Source: Deltaproteobacteria bacterium
GTDB taxonomy: Bacteria > Desulfobacterota_B > Binatia > UBA9968
Assembly: GCA_005879255.1 (NCBI GenBank)
Contig: VBKY01000043.1
Span: forward strand, 1 to 30,361
DNA length: 30,361 bases
Direction: 5' to 3'
The position numbers were made by a program, and so were the translations under genes. The notes under the pieces are model-generated. The model made no database searches and was not told where the DNA came from. It saw only the letters and a list, made by a program, of their open reading frames with translations. Positions 1-6,969 of the stretch are shown here, piece by piece (the first letter of the stretch is position 1; the number at the start of each line of letters is the position of its first letter).

Positions 1-727
1 GACGCGCATACTCTTGGGTATCCTGACGCAACCGATCAGCCACTGTGAGCGTTTTGTTCTGCCAGACCACGTAGGAAACAATAAAGGAAATACCTAACCA
101 GACGGTCGTGATCGGAAACACAATCGGTTCAAAAATGTTCCGTTTACGCCAAGTCAATACCCCGACAACCAACAACGGCGTCAGGGTCAGTATCCCGGCA
201 TAATTGCTCACCCATGACGTGATCCACAGCGATACGATATCGTTCCATGAAATAAAGCCGGCGAGCTTTAGGCTCAGCAAGCCGATGGATGGCGAAATTA
301 CCGAAGTGATCGCCGTCAGAACGATGAAGCGGAGAATGTCGCGCGCCGTGCTTGGCGGATGGGTCGGCTCTGGAGCGGCCACCCGCTGGACACAGAGATG
401 CGGCACGAACTTCCGCAGCAACAGCGTCGCCGCCAGCATTTGACAAGTGACGCCGGTGGCCACAGCCGACGCGGTCGCTGAAGCGTATGGACCAGATAAT
501 AGACCGTAGTTTACTAGTAGCGAGCCGATCCATACGCCAATAGCACTGCGGTATCCTAGGACGAGTCCGGCCGCGACGGCGATCGCCGCTGGAGGCCACA
601 ATGGGGTTGAGCTTTCTGGTGCAAAGTTAGTGTGGGGGACAATCTGCGCGCTGACGACGTAAAGACCAACAACCGCCAGCCACTCGGTGACCATCCGCAC
701 TAACGGTGTATTGACAAGGATTTTCAT
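1..727 (-). CDS. MASE1-domain membrane sensor, N-terminal part (cut by window edge)
   Basis: An open frame runs on the minus strand from an ATG at 727 to the left edge (242 codons, no stop), so this is the 5' part of a larger gene. The product is very hydrophobic with about 7-8 membrane segments. It has the hallmarks of the MASE1 sensory domain: LWPPAAIAVAAGLVLGYRSA, then a GVWIGSLLVN segment, and later SWVSNYAGILTLTPLLV. After the last membrane helix the chain enters a polar helix (NKTLTVADRLRQDTQEYAR), as at the start of a periplasmic CHASE-type domain. MASE1 proteins are usually histidine kinases or GGDEF/EAL proteins; the output domain lies outside the window, so the enzymatic class is unknown. 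The ATG fits the homologous length; no strong ribosome-binding site was seen. I am confident of MASE1 and unsure of everything downstream. Confidence 0.8.
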   Translation of the reverse strand, partial: MKILVNTPLVRMVTEWLAVVGLYVVSAQIVPHTNFAPESSTPLWPPAAIAVAAGLVLGYRSAIGVWIGSLLVNYGLLSGPYASATASAVATGVTCQMLAATLLLRKFVPHLCVQRVAAPEPTHPPSTARDILRFIVLTAITSVISPSIGLLSLKLAGFISWNDIVSLWITSWVSNYAGILTLTPLLVVGVLTWRKRNIFEPIVFPITTVWLGISFIVSYVVWQNKTLTVADRLRQDTQEYAR

Positions 728-1141
728 TCAAATTGAAAAATCAGCATCCTTACCGGGCTCTTTACTCTGGTGTCTTCTTTTGTCAGGATTTTTCCCGATA
801 TGTTCGGCACACGAAGCGGCAAAAAATTAACGCTCAACCGAGATTTTGGGCTGTCATATCTAGCGCGGCGTACCTTAAGACTGGATAATCGCCTGATCGC
901 CGTAATCGGCGGAAAGCCTACAAGCCGATCGCCCTTGCACTGTAATTATCTGCCGAATTTGTGACTTGTCAATTAAGTATATACGTGCTCTGCCCAGCAC
1001 AATCCGCGCATCGAGTCGATAATGGTTCCGCGACCCTTGACGGATAACCGCTATCGCATGTTAGGAAGGATTATAACGCGTTGGCCGACATTTGACGATG
1101 CGATGGATCAAACGTAGCCCGCAATCTACCCGAGAATCATT
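728..1141. other. 414-bp gap without a recognisable gene
   Basis: This divergent spacer lies between the MASE1 sensor (minus) and the first solute-binding protein (plus). A 64-codon open frame at 770-964 has no ribosome-binding site and no family features, so I do not call it. A TATAAC-like box at 1072-1077 lacks a matching -35 element. Promoters for both flanking genes are expected here but none is convincing. Confidence 0.5.
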
Positions 1142-2074
1142 ATGACCGACCTAACATCACTTAGCGCCGGATTTGCCACCATCGGTCAAGGGGCAGGGCC
1201 AATGATGGTGACGTGGAGCGCCGGCTTGTTTGCCAAGCATGGGTTGGCTATCGAAAGACCGCGGATCATGGGCGGGGCAAAGGGGGTCGTTCGAGGCTTG
1301 ATGTCTGGCGAAATTCAGTTCGGCAACATGGCCGCGCCGGCGCCACTTAGAGCCAACCTCAAAGGTGAGGCCGACGTGGTCTTTTTGACGGGGGGTATCA
1401 ACCAGCAATTCATCATGGGCCGGCCCGGCATCAATAGCCGCCAGGAATTGGGCGGCAAGAAGATCGGTTTCGTCGGCGACGGCGGACTCAACGATGCGCT
1501 GGTGAGATTTGTCATTGCTCAACTGCACGCCGCCGGTATCCAAGGATTGCGCGAAGAAACCATCCTAGGCGGCGGTAACACGGAACTTGAAGCTTTGTTG
1601 CGCGGTCGATGTGATGCGATCGTCAGCACGCCCCCGGAGTGCATTGATGCACAGAGAAAAGGCTGCTCGTACTTGATCGATTTCGCCGAGTACGGATTGA
1701 ACTATGCGCTCGGCGGTATCGCCGCCCGGCGCGATTACGTTGAGAAGAATCCGGAGATCACGCGGAGGTTTATCACGGCCTACGTCGAAGGCATGTACCG
1801 CTATCGTACCGATCGCGAGTTTACGGTCGGAGTCCAGGCGCAGTACAGCGGGATCGCGGATCGTACAGTCGCGGAAGAAACCTACGATCTCACCCAACCG
1901 GGCATGCCGCGCGTGCCGTATCCCGTCGTCGCTTCATTGCAAACGCTACTCGATTTCATGGCGCGAGAACTGCCAGAGGCAAAAAATGCCGACGCGCGGC
2001 GTTTTATCGATGACCGATTTATTCGCGAGCTCGACGAGAATGGATTCATTGCTTCGCTATCCGATCGAAGTTGA
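1142..2074 (+). CDS. NMT1/SsuA-type ABC solute-binding protein without a signal peptide
   Basis: The 310-residue product has the fold signature of NMT1/THI5/SsuA-like (type 2 periplasmic) binding proteins. These signs are an early lobe with GAGPMMVTWSAGLFAKHGL, a GGAKGVVRGLMSGEIQFGNM strand-helix unit in which a vector of 'sampled' ligands is scanned, RQELGGKKIGF in the second lobe, and ALLRGRCDAIVSTPPE. Such proteins deliver small organic ligands to an ABC importer. The oddity is the N-terminus: it begins MTDLTSLSAGFATIGQ with no hydrophobic leader, and an in-frame TAG just upstream (near 1114) rules out a longer version. Either it is cytoplasmic or the leader was lost. The next binding-protein gene starts 3 nt after its stop, so the two are co-translated. 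Ligand unknown. Confidence 0.75.
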   Translation: MTDLTSLSAGFATIGQGAGPMMVTWSAGLFAKHGLAIERPRIMGGAKGVVRGLMSGEIQFGNMAAPAPLRANLKGEADVVFLTGGINQQFIMGRPGINSRQELGGKKIGFVGDGGLNDALVRFVIAQLHAAGIQGLREETILGGGNTELEALLRGRCDAIVSTPPECIDAQRKGCSYLIDFAEYGLNYALGGIAARRDYVEKNPEITRRFITAYVEGMYRYRTDREFTVGVQAQYSGIADRTVAEETYDLTQPGMPRVPYPVVASLQTLLDFMARELPEAKNADARRFIDDRFIRELDENGFIASLSDRS

Positions 2075-2077
2075 GCC

Positions 2078-3103
2078 GTGAGTATGATGACCTTGGCAAA
2101 CACTTGTTTGCGACCTCTCCTAGTTTCGCTAACGCTTATAGCCTTGTGCTCCTCGAGCGGCTCAACAGCCAGTTACGACACGCTGATCGACGCCGCCAAG
2201 CGCGAAGGTGAGGTCGTTTACTATGCGTCGATGAACTTGAGCGAAGCCAACGCTGTGATCGGCGAATTTGAAAGGCGCTATCCCTTCATCAAGGTCAAGC
2301 TCCAGCGCACCGGTAGCGAAAAGCTGCTGACCCGCGTGCTCACAGAAGCCAGAGCAAAAAAGCCCTTTGCCGATGTGCTTCAGACGGTCGAATTCAGCAT
2401 GCATATTTTCAATCGCACCGGCATATTGGCGCGTTATACTCCGCAGGCGAACGAGCTCTACCCCAAGGACTTCAAGGAAGAGGGTTTCTGGACCACGGTC
2501 TACTACAATGCCTACGTTACCGCCTATAACACCAGACTGGCTCCAGCCCGCACGCTGCCAAAAACATATGACGATCTGCTCGATCCCAAATGGAAGGGCA
2601 AGCTGCTGATGGAGGGAACCAAAGCGGAGTGGTTCGCCGGCATGCTGCAGATTTTCGGCCAGGAGCGCGGGCTCAAATACATGCGCGAACTGGCCAAGCA
2701 GCAGCCCAGCGCGCGCGAGGGACATGAACTTTTGGCCCAGCTCGTCGTCGCTGGCGAGGGAGTGATCGATATAAATATTCCCGCCGCCTCGGTGGAACGC
2801 ATGAAAGAGCGCGGCGCGCCGATCGACTGGACAGCCTTAGGCCCAGCGCCGGCGGTCATGGTCGGTGCCGGCATCTCCGCTCAAGCACCGCATCCGAATG
2901 CTGCGAAGTTATTCTTGGAATTTGTGCTTTCCCGCGAAGGTCAAAAGCTGATGCAGACTCCCGGGCGACTGATCGCCCGTGGCGATCTGGCCAACGAGCA
3001 AGCCACCATGCTGAAAGAGCTTAAGATCGTGCCCGTGAACGCGTCGCTTGCAGAAAAACTGGATGGATACGCCAAACAGCTCAGATCGATCTTTGGCGGA
3101 TGA
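2078..3103 (+). CDS. Fe3+/AfuA-type extracellular solute-binding protein
   Basis: A GTG start at 2078, 3 nt after the preceding stop, gives 341 residues. Residues about 10-32 form a Sec-type leader (LLVSLTLIALCSSSGSTA). The mature part begins YDTLIDAAKREGEVVYYASM, the classic opening of iron(III)/AfuA-FbpA-like type 2 binding proteins, followed by FERRYPFIKVKLQR, a DVLQTVEF strand, TYDDLLDPKWKGKLLME and the C-terminal HPNAAKLFLEFVLSREGQKL. Members bind ferric ions, but many homologues in soil bacteria carry organic ligands instead, and no tyrosine pair diagnostic for Fe3+ can be assigned by eye. No permease or ATPase gene is adjacent. It may work with the upstream NMT1-type protein's transporter or be an orphan. 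A second protein of the same class is at 20710-21780. Confidence 0.85.
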   Translation: MSMMTLANTCLRPLLVSLTLIALCSSSGSTASYDTLIDAAKREGEVVYYASMNLSEANAVIGEFERRYPFIKVKLQRTGSEKLLTRVLTEARAKKPFADVLQTVEFSMHIFNRTGILARYTPQANELYPKDFKEEGFWTTVYYNAYVTAYNTRLAPARTLPKTYDDLLDPKWKGKLLMEGTKAEWFAGMLQIFGQERGLKYMRELAKQQPSAREGHELLAQLVVAGEGVIDINIPAASVERMKERGAPIDWTALGPAPAVMVGAGISAQAPHPNAAKLFLEFVLSREGQKLMQTPGRLIARGDLANEQATMLKELKIVPVNASLAEKLDGYAKQLRSIFGG

Positions 3104-3147
3104 TAGTTGAGATTTTAATATAGGTCCTCTCATTGACGGAGAACGCC

Positions 3148-3921
3148 ATGCGCTTCATGTTCTTGAATCATTCCTACGTACGCCATTCGCCGGAGCTCGA
3201 GGCTCATATACTGAAACTGCTCAAGAGCTATGCTTCCCCGGAGACAACTTTTGAGCTTGCTTATCCCGAAGACCTTGGAGGCGGACAAGTGCTGAGCCTG
3301 CTCGAAGAGCGTAAAGCCCTTTCAGGGTTGCATCACATCCTCGAAACTCCGGCGCTGGTCAAAAAAGCCATCGAAGCGGAGCGCCGGGGTTTCGACGCCG
3401 TGATCCAGAGCAACACCTTCGATCCGGGCGTCGAAGCGAGCCGGTTGGCGGTGCGCATTCCAGTGATCGGCCTCTTACGCGCGTCGCTCCACTTCGCCGC
3501 CACTATCTGCGATCGTTTCGGCATCATCGTGCCACTCGAAACCCACATGCCGCACACCATGAGAATCGTGCAAACTTACGGCATGACATCTTTCGTGTGC
3601 GGCATCCGCACCGTCGGTCTCTACGATACCGGCGATCTGTCCGGCTATCATGACGTCGTCGTCGAGCGTACTATCGCAGTCGGAAAAGAATTGATCGAGC
3701 AGGGTGCCGAGGCGATCATTCCGCTGGGCGGGAAGATTTATCCTTATGTCGTCACCTCCGAAGAGCTGGAACCGCATCTGGGCATGCCGGTGATCAACAC
3801 CAAAGCCGTCGGCGTGAGCTACGCCGAGCTCATGGCGCGGAACCAGATAAAGCATAGCATCAAAGCGTATCCATGCCCGACCGGGCTCGATCCCGAAGCG
3901 GTTTCACAGAGATCGAAGTAA
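3148..3921 (+). CDS. Asp/Glu/hydantoin racemase-fold protein lacking the usual catalytic cysteines
   Basis: I start this at ATG 3148, preceded by GGAG at 3138-3141; a TTG at 3133 is in frame but overlaps that site. The 257-residue product has the two-lobed Asp/Glu/hydantoin racemase layout: an N-terminal MRFMFLNHSYV strand, FDAVIQSNTFDPGVEASRLAVRIPVIGLLRAS in lobe one, and AEAIIPLGGKIYPYV in lobe two. In hydantoin and glutamate racemases these two loops carry the catalytic cysteines (patterns like CFxDPG and LGCxG). Here they read SNTFDPG and LGGKIYP, so both cysteines are gone. The remaining cysteines are elsewhere. It is therefore unlikely to be a normal two-base racemase; maleate isomerase-like, lyase or hydrolase chemistry are alternatives. 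It lies 44 nt downstream of a solute-binding gene and upstream of an amidohydrolase. Confidence 0.75.
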   Translation: MRFMFLNHSYVRHSPELEAHILKLLKSYASPETTFELAYPEDLGGGQVLSLLEERKALSGLHHILETPALVKKAIEAERRGFDAVIQSNTFDPGVEASRLAVRIPVIGLLRASLHFAATICDRFGIIVPLETHMPHTMRIVQTYGMTSFVCGIRTVGLYDTGDLSGYHDVVVERTIAVGKELIEQGAEAIIPLGGKIYPYVVTSEELEPHLGMPVINTKAVGVSYAELMARNQIKHSIKAYPCPTGLDPEAVSQRSK

Positions 3922-3960
3922 TCACTGCAAGGCGACAAAACCTGAAATTGCCACGCGAAA

Positions 3961-4026
3961 CCCGATCAGGATTGTCCCGGCGTCTACGCTCCCATATGTT
4001 GATCGGGAATTTACCGAAATTTTCGG
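3961..4026 (+). promoter_or_regulatory. Inverted repeats in the leader of the amidohydrolase gene
   Basis: An 8-bp perfect inverted repeat (CCCGATCA at 3961-3968, TGATCGGG at 4000-4007) is followed by a short palindrome CCGAAATTTTCGG at 4014-4026. The second ends 4 nt before the GAGG ribosome-binding site of the gene at 4043. No run of T follows, so these are not a standard terminator. An operator or an mRNA structure in the leader is possible. Confidence 0.3.
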
Positions 4027-4042
4027 AAGTGAGGAACACGTT

Positions 4043-5137
4043 ATGATCATCGACGGTGACGGCCATTTTTTTGAAACCGAAGAAATATTTGAGAAATACA
4101 TGGAGCCGCCGCTTAGAAACTATCGCCCTCGCTTGTTGAAGGACGACCAAGGGCATAATTTTTGGGTCGTTGACGGTCAGACGCCGTACAAACGACCCTC
4201 GATCAAGGGCGCTGGCGCACCGGGAACCGCTGCCCCGCCTGGGGAAGCGCTCCAATCAGCGCGCCGCGCGTCCCCAGGAAGTCAGACGCTGACGAATCTT
4301 AAAGAACGCTTGGACGACCTCGACAAAGAAGCAATCGACGTGCAGTTCATTTACCCGAGCTTTCTCTTGCATATTAACGCGTGGCCGGATGGAATCTTAG
4401 CAATGGGCGTTTGCCGCGCCTATAACACTTGGCTTGCCGAAGCTTGTAATAAAGCGCCGGATCGCCTCAAAGCGGTCGGCGTCGTTTCCTTGCAGGACCC
4501 GGAAGGCGCCGCCCGCGAGATTTTGCGACTACGAGGCATGGGTGTGATGGCGGTCATGATCAACGGCACGACAGGAGCGAAAAGACTCGATCATCCGGAT
4601 CATGACGTGTTTTTTAACGAAGCTGACCGGCTGAAGATGCCCATTGCCGTTCACTTCAGCTTGCAATTTCCAATCGTCGATAAACTTTTCGAACATCATT
4701 TTCCCAACCGAGTGCTAGCGGGCATCTTTCCGATCATGGCGGGATTGACGAGCGTGCTTTGTTCCGGCCTATTGGATCGCCATAAGAATCTCAAGTTCGC
4801 CTTCCTCGAAGGAGGCATCAGTTGGGTCCCAGCCCACATTGAGCGCATGGACGATCATTTTGAAAATCCACGGTATGGCGCCAGAGACTTAATCAGCCAT
4901 CCGCCAAGCCATTATTTGAAGTCGCGACGAATCTTTTTCGGTTGTGAAGGCAACGAATCCTTTCTCGGCCGTGTCGTCGGAGAAGTCGGTGAAGACTCAT
5001 TCATGTTCTCCTCCGACTATCCCCACGCCGATCGCACCGAAGGAACCGCAAAGTTATTGCGGGATCGCAACGACATTCCGGCGACCGCACGACTAAAGCT
5101 CCTGGAAGACAACGCACGACAGTTCTATGGCATCTAA
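4043..5137 (+). CDS. Amidohydrolase, ACMSD-like (amidohydro_2) family
   Basis: The 364-residue product starts at ATG 4043 with GAGG at 4031-4034. It is a TIM-barrel metal hydrolase/decarboxylase of the ACMSD type. The metal and catalytic positions are recognisable: D-x-D-x-H-x-x-E in DGDGHFFE (D4, D6, H8, E11), H204 in IAVHFS, an EGG..W motif at 256-261, and D325 in SSDYPHAD. Such enzymes act on carboxylated or amide aromatic/heterocyclic intermediates (decarboxylation, C-C or C-N hydrolysis). The exact substrate cannot be predicted. A proline/alanine-rich stretch at about 54-80 is an insert relative to the compact family core. It is the last gene of the plus-strand cluster with the binding proteins and racemase-fold protein, which suggests a shared small-molecule catabolic role. 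Confidence 0.85.
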   Translation: MIIDGDGHFFETEEIFEKYMEPPLRNYRPRLLKDDQGHNFWVVDGQTPYKRPSIKGAGAPGTAAPPGEALQSARRASPGSQTLTNLKERLDDLDKEAIDVQFIYPSFLLHINAWPDGILAMGVCRAYNTWLAEACNKAPDRLKAVGVVSLQDPEGAAREILRLRGMGVMAVMINGTTGAKRLDHPDHDVFFNEADRLKMPIAVHFSLQFPIVDKLFEHHFPNRVLAGIFPIMAGLTSVLCSGLLDRHKNLKFAFLEGGISWVPAHIERMDDHFENPRYGARDLISHPPSHYLKSRRIFFGCEGNESFLGRVVGEVGEDSFMFSSDYPHADRTEGTAKLLRDRNDIPATARLKLLEDNARQFYGI

Positions 5138-5268
5138 GGGTTCTCACAGGCTCAGTGCGAACTGCCATCATTGTATCGTTGGATCGAAAATCGGGCTGCT
5201 ATGTGCTTGCGTTTCGCGATATTCCATGGTGACTTGAATCGAATAGTCGCAACCACGTCTAAACGTTG

Positions 5269-5280
5269 AAAGGAGGTGAT
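5269..5280 (+). promoter_or_regulatory. Near-perfect Shine-Dalgarno sequence
   Basis: AAAGGAGGTGAT is an essentially full-length complement of the 16S rRNA 3' end. It sits 3 nt before GTG 5284 (7 nt from the GGAGG core) and decides that start over a TTG at 5266. This predicts very high translation of the small secreted protein. Confidence 0.85.
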
Positions 5281-5283
5281 ACT

Positions 5284-5577
5284 GTGAAAAACACGATCAA
5301 AACTTTTGTCGTCGCATTGACCCTGTTGGCATTCAGCGGTGTCAGCTTTGCGCAGGCGACACCGGCTACCCCCGCGAAGCCGGCTACGCCGGCAGCGACG
5401 GAAAAGAAGAGCGAAAAGGCCATGGAGAAGGCCGCGGACAAGTCCGACGACACCAAGGGCAAGGCCAAAAAGACCAGAACTAAGAAATCTGCCAAGAAGT
5501 CCTCGGAAACGACCGACAAGAGCAAGGAGAAAACGGAGGAAAAAAAGGCCGAGATGATGGAGAAGAAAACCAAGTAA
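5284..5577 (+). CDS. Small secreted Lys/Ala/Glu-rich protein
   Basis: I choose GTG 5284 (97 residues) because of the near-perfect ribosome-binding site just before it. Residues 1-23 are a textbook Sec signal peptide (KNTIKTFVVALTLLAFSG) with a likely cleavage after SFA. The mature 74 residues are low complexity: an Ala/Pro/Thr repeat (ATPATPAKPATPAA), then a strongly charged Lys/Glu/Thr/Ser segment to the end (KKTRTKKSAKKSSETTDKSK), with no cysteine and no aromatic residue. It is probably disordered in the periplasm or at the cell surface. Similar 'histone H1-like' Lys-rich exported proteins are common but their role is unknown. It stands alone as a transcription unit, ends in a strong intrinsic terminator and is likely abundant. 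Confidence 0.75.
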   Translation: MKNTIKTFVVALTLLAFSGVSFAQATPATPAKPATPAATEKKSEKAMEKAADKSDDTKGKAKKTRTKKSAKKSSETTDKSKEKTEEKKAEMMEKKTK

Positions 5578-5599
5578 TCCCCCGCCGAACTCCGACTCC

Positions 5600-5634
5600 A
5601 AAGGGGTGATCGAGACTCTCGGTTACCCCTTTTT
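5600..5634 (+). terminator. Intrinsic terminator of the Lys-rich protein gene
   Basis: AAAGGGGT (5600-5607) pairs with ACCCCTTT (5625-5632). The stem continues inward through G-U and A-U pairs to CGAG/CTCG (5611-5614/5618-5621) around an ACT loop. The 3' arm merges into a TTTTT run ending at 5634. It lies 22 nt after the stop codon. Confidence 0.85.
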
Positions 5635-5800
5635 CATTCGTACGATCCGCTCGCGACAGGTGTTCGAAAGCATTTTCTCATCATATCATCACCGGCTCGA
5701 CTGTCTGGACGAGGCGGAAAGAGCGCCAGCAACGATATAATTCGGTTGGGCGCCGACATTGGAACCTGGAACATACCGGACTTCAGCTCAGAACAGTTGC

Positions 5801-5829
5801 TTGATTTACCCTACCCAGTCGATTAAACT
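5801..5829 (+). promoter_or_regulatory. Possible sigma70-type promoter for the zinc-ribbon gene
   Basis: TTGATT (5801-5806) and TAAACT (5824-5829) are separated by exactly 17 nt, each matching consensus at 4 of 6 positions. The site lies 56 nt before the start at 5886. Between the terminator at 5634 and this site (about 165 nt) I see no other element. Confidence 0.3.
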
Positions 5830-5885
5830 TTTTGTACGTTTGGCGCCCGGTGCGAGTTCATGGTGACCGGTAAGGAGGAGTGGAG

Positions 5886-6068
5886 ATGGACCTGCCGAAA
5901 TGCCAGAAATGCAACAACGGCCTGATGATCCCGTTGTCCGACTACGGCCAGGATGGAGCTTCCGTGATGTACAAGGCTTGGGCGTGTACTAACCCCGATT
6001 GTGGCTTCTCAATCCGCATCGACAAAGGCGAAGTGAGCTACGGCAAAAGGATCGAACCGAAGCACTAA
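5886..6068 (+). CDS. Small zinc-ribbon protein
   Basis: The start is ATG 5886 with TAAGGAGGAG at 5871-5880; a GTG at 5880 overlaps that site. The 60-residue product has two cysteine pairs, C6-x2-C9 (KCQKC) and C34-x4-C39 (CTNPDC), spaced as in zinc ribbons. Between them lies LSDYGQDGASVMYKAWA, and the tail is basic (YGKRIEPKH). Such rubredoxin-knuckle modules bind one zinc and often mediate protein or nucleic-acid contacts. I do not recognise the family by name. It stands alone between a terminator and a convergent gene, so context says little. Confidence 0.7.
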   Translation: MDLPKCQKCNNGLMIPLSDYGQDGASVMYKAWACTNPDCGFSIRIDKGEVSYGKRIEPKH

Positions 6069-6176
6069 ACTTCCGCTTCAAAGGAATCGCATTTTAGCCA
6101 AACATTTCGACCGTTTCCGCTCGACTGGGCATCAAAACCCACTACTCGCACACTCCAGTACTCCAATAGCCCATTC

Positions 6177-6833
6177 CTAGCTCACCATGCTCCGGTTAAA
6201 ACTCTCAATGGCTCGGCCAAATAGCTCGCAACCTTGTCTCAAAGCGTCCAAGCAATTTTGCTGGGTAGTCACGTCAGTCCCGTAGCGACTGAGAATCTCC
6301 GGCGCGATCCACTCGTGGCCCTCTTCTTCGGCAAGCAGCGTGTCGCGATAAATTGAAGCGGTTTTGGGATCGATGGGCATCACCCGCTCGATGAAGGATT
6401 TCGAAGTTCGCGGAAAAAATTCTTCATGGCCGAACTGCACGCTGGCGATCAATTCGCATAGCGACCCGAGAGTCGCGTGAAAATCCCAAAGCTCCTTAAG
6501 CTCCTTGAGCGGCTCATTCCAAAGCGCGTCCGGGTCGCCGTCTAATTCGGCGATCCTTTTGCGTAAGATCGACGCGTGCTTCAGTTCGTTAACGACGTAT
6601 TCCGACATCGGTTGTTGGAGATCAAGGTCCGGGATTCTTCCCACCCACGGCGCGGTCACTTCGGCCGCTTTGCGTTCCATGACAACACCAAACTGCAGCC
6701 GGCGCAGAATAACGGCAGGGCTCAAGGGCTTTTCCGCCCCATAGCTTTTTCTTTCCGCGTTCATCTTTTCCCAGAACGTCTCTCGCGTCGTCACTAATTG
6801 CTGCAGAAATTCTTCCGGCCTAAGAGCTGCCAT
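6177..6833 (-). CDS. Ferritin-like (di-iron four-helix) protein
   Basis: The 218-residue product is all-helical and carries paired carboxylate/histidine motifs typical of the ferritin-like superfamily: E53/E58 in helix one, E83-x2-H86 (NELKH), E127 or E137 in helix three, and E170-x2-H173 (AEEEGHEW). These would form a di-iron (or Mn/Fe) site. It is not a cage ferritin by length or motif; it resembles the loosely related rubrerythrin/miaE-type oxidoreductases. It is divergent from the TENA/heme-oxygenase-like gene at 6970 across a 136-bp spacer, so the two may be co-regulated iron-dependent proteins. Start ATG 6833, with a GGAGG-like site just upstream (plus-strand CCTCC at about 6840). Confidence 0.65.
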   Translation of the reverse strand: MAALRPEEFLQQLVTTRETFWEKMNAERKSYGAEKPLSPAVILRRLQFGVVMERKAAEVTAPWVGRIPDLDLQQPMSEYVVNELKHASILRKRIAELDGDPDALWNEPLKELKELWDFHATLGSLCELIASVQFGHEEFFPRTSKSFIERVMPIDPKTASIYRDTLLAEEEGHEWIAPEILSRYGTDVTTQQNCLDALRQGCELFGRAIESFNRSMVS

Positions 6834-6864
6834 AAAATTCCTCCGCTGAATCAGAGCGCACTGA

Positions 6865-6892
6865 TTGACACGTAAATTAATTTAGGTATTAA
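6865..6892 (+). promoter_or_regulatory. Putative promoter between the divergent iron-protein genes
   Basis: A perfect TTGACA (6865-6870) is followed after 16 nt by TATTAA (6887-6892) inside an AT-rich stretch that stands out from its surroundings. It points toward the gene at 6970, about 80 nt downstream. Confidence 0.4.
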
Positions 6893-6969
6893 CAATACAG
6901 GAATTTCACTCGCTGCAAAAGGCACAAAATCGATCAGGCCCCCTAGAATCCCGGATAATTGAACCCCTC

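Noticed and set aside
144..599. Minus-strand open frame of 151 codons
   Set aside because: It overlaps the MASE1 frame in another phase on the same strand; only the MASE1 frame gives a membrane-protein profile with family motifs.
770..964. 64-codon plus-strand frame in the first gap
   Set aside because: No ribosome-binding site, no conserved-looking features, and it is short enough to be chance.
5152..5601. Hydrophobic minus-strand frames opposite the Lys-rich gene
   Set aside because: Leu/Phe-rich products are the mirror of AAG/AAA lysine codons. The plus strand has a signal peptide, a near-perfect ribosome-binding site and a terminator.
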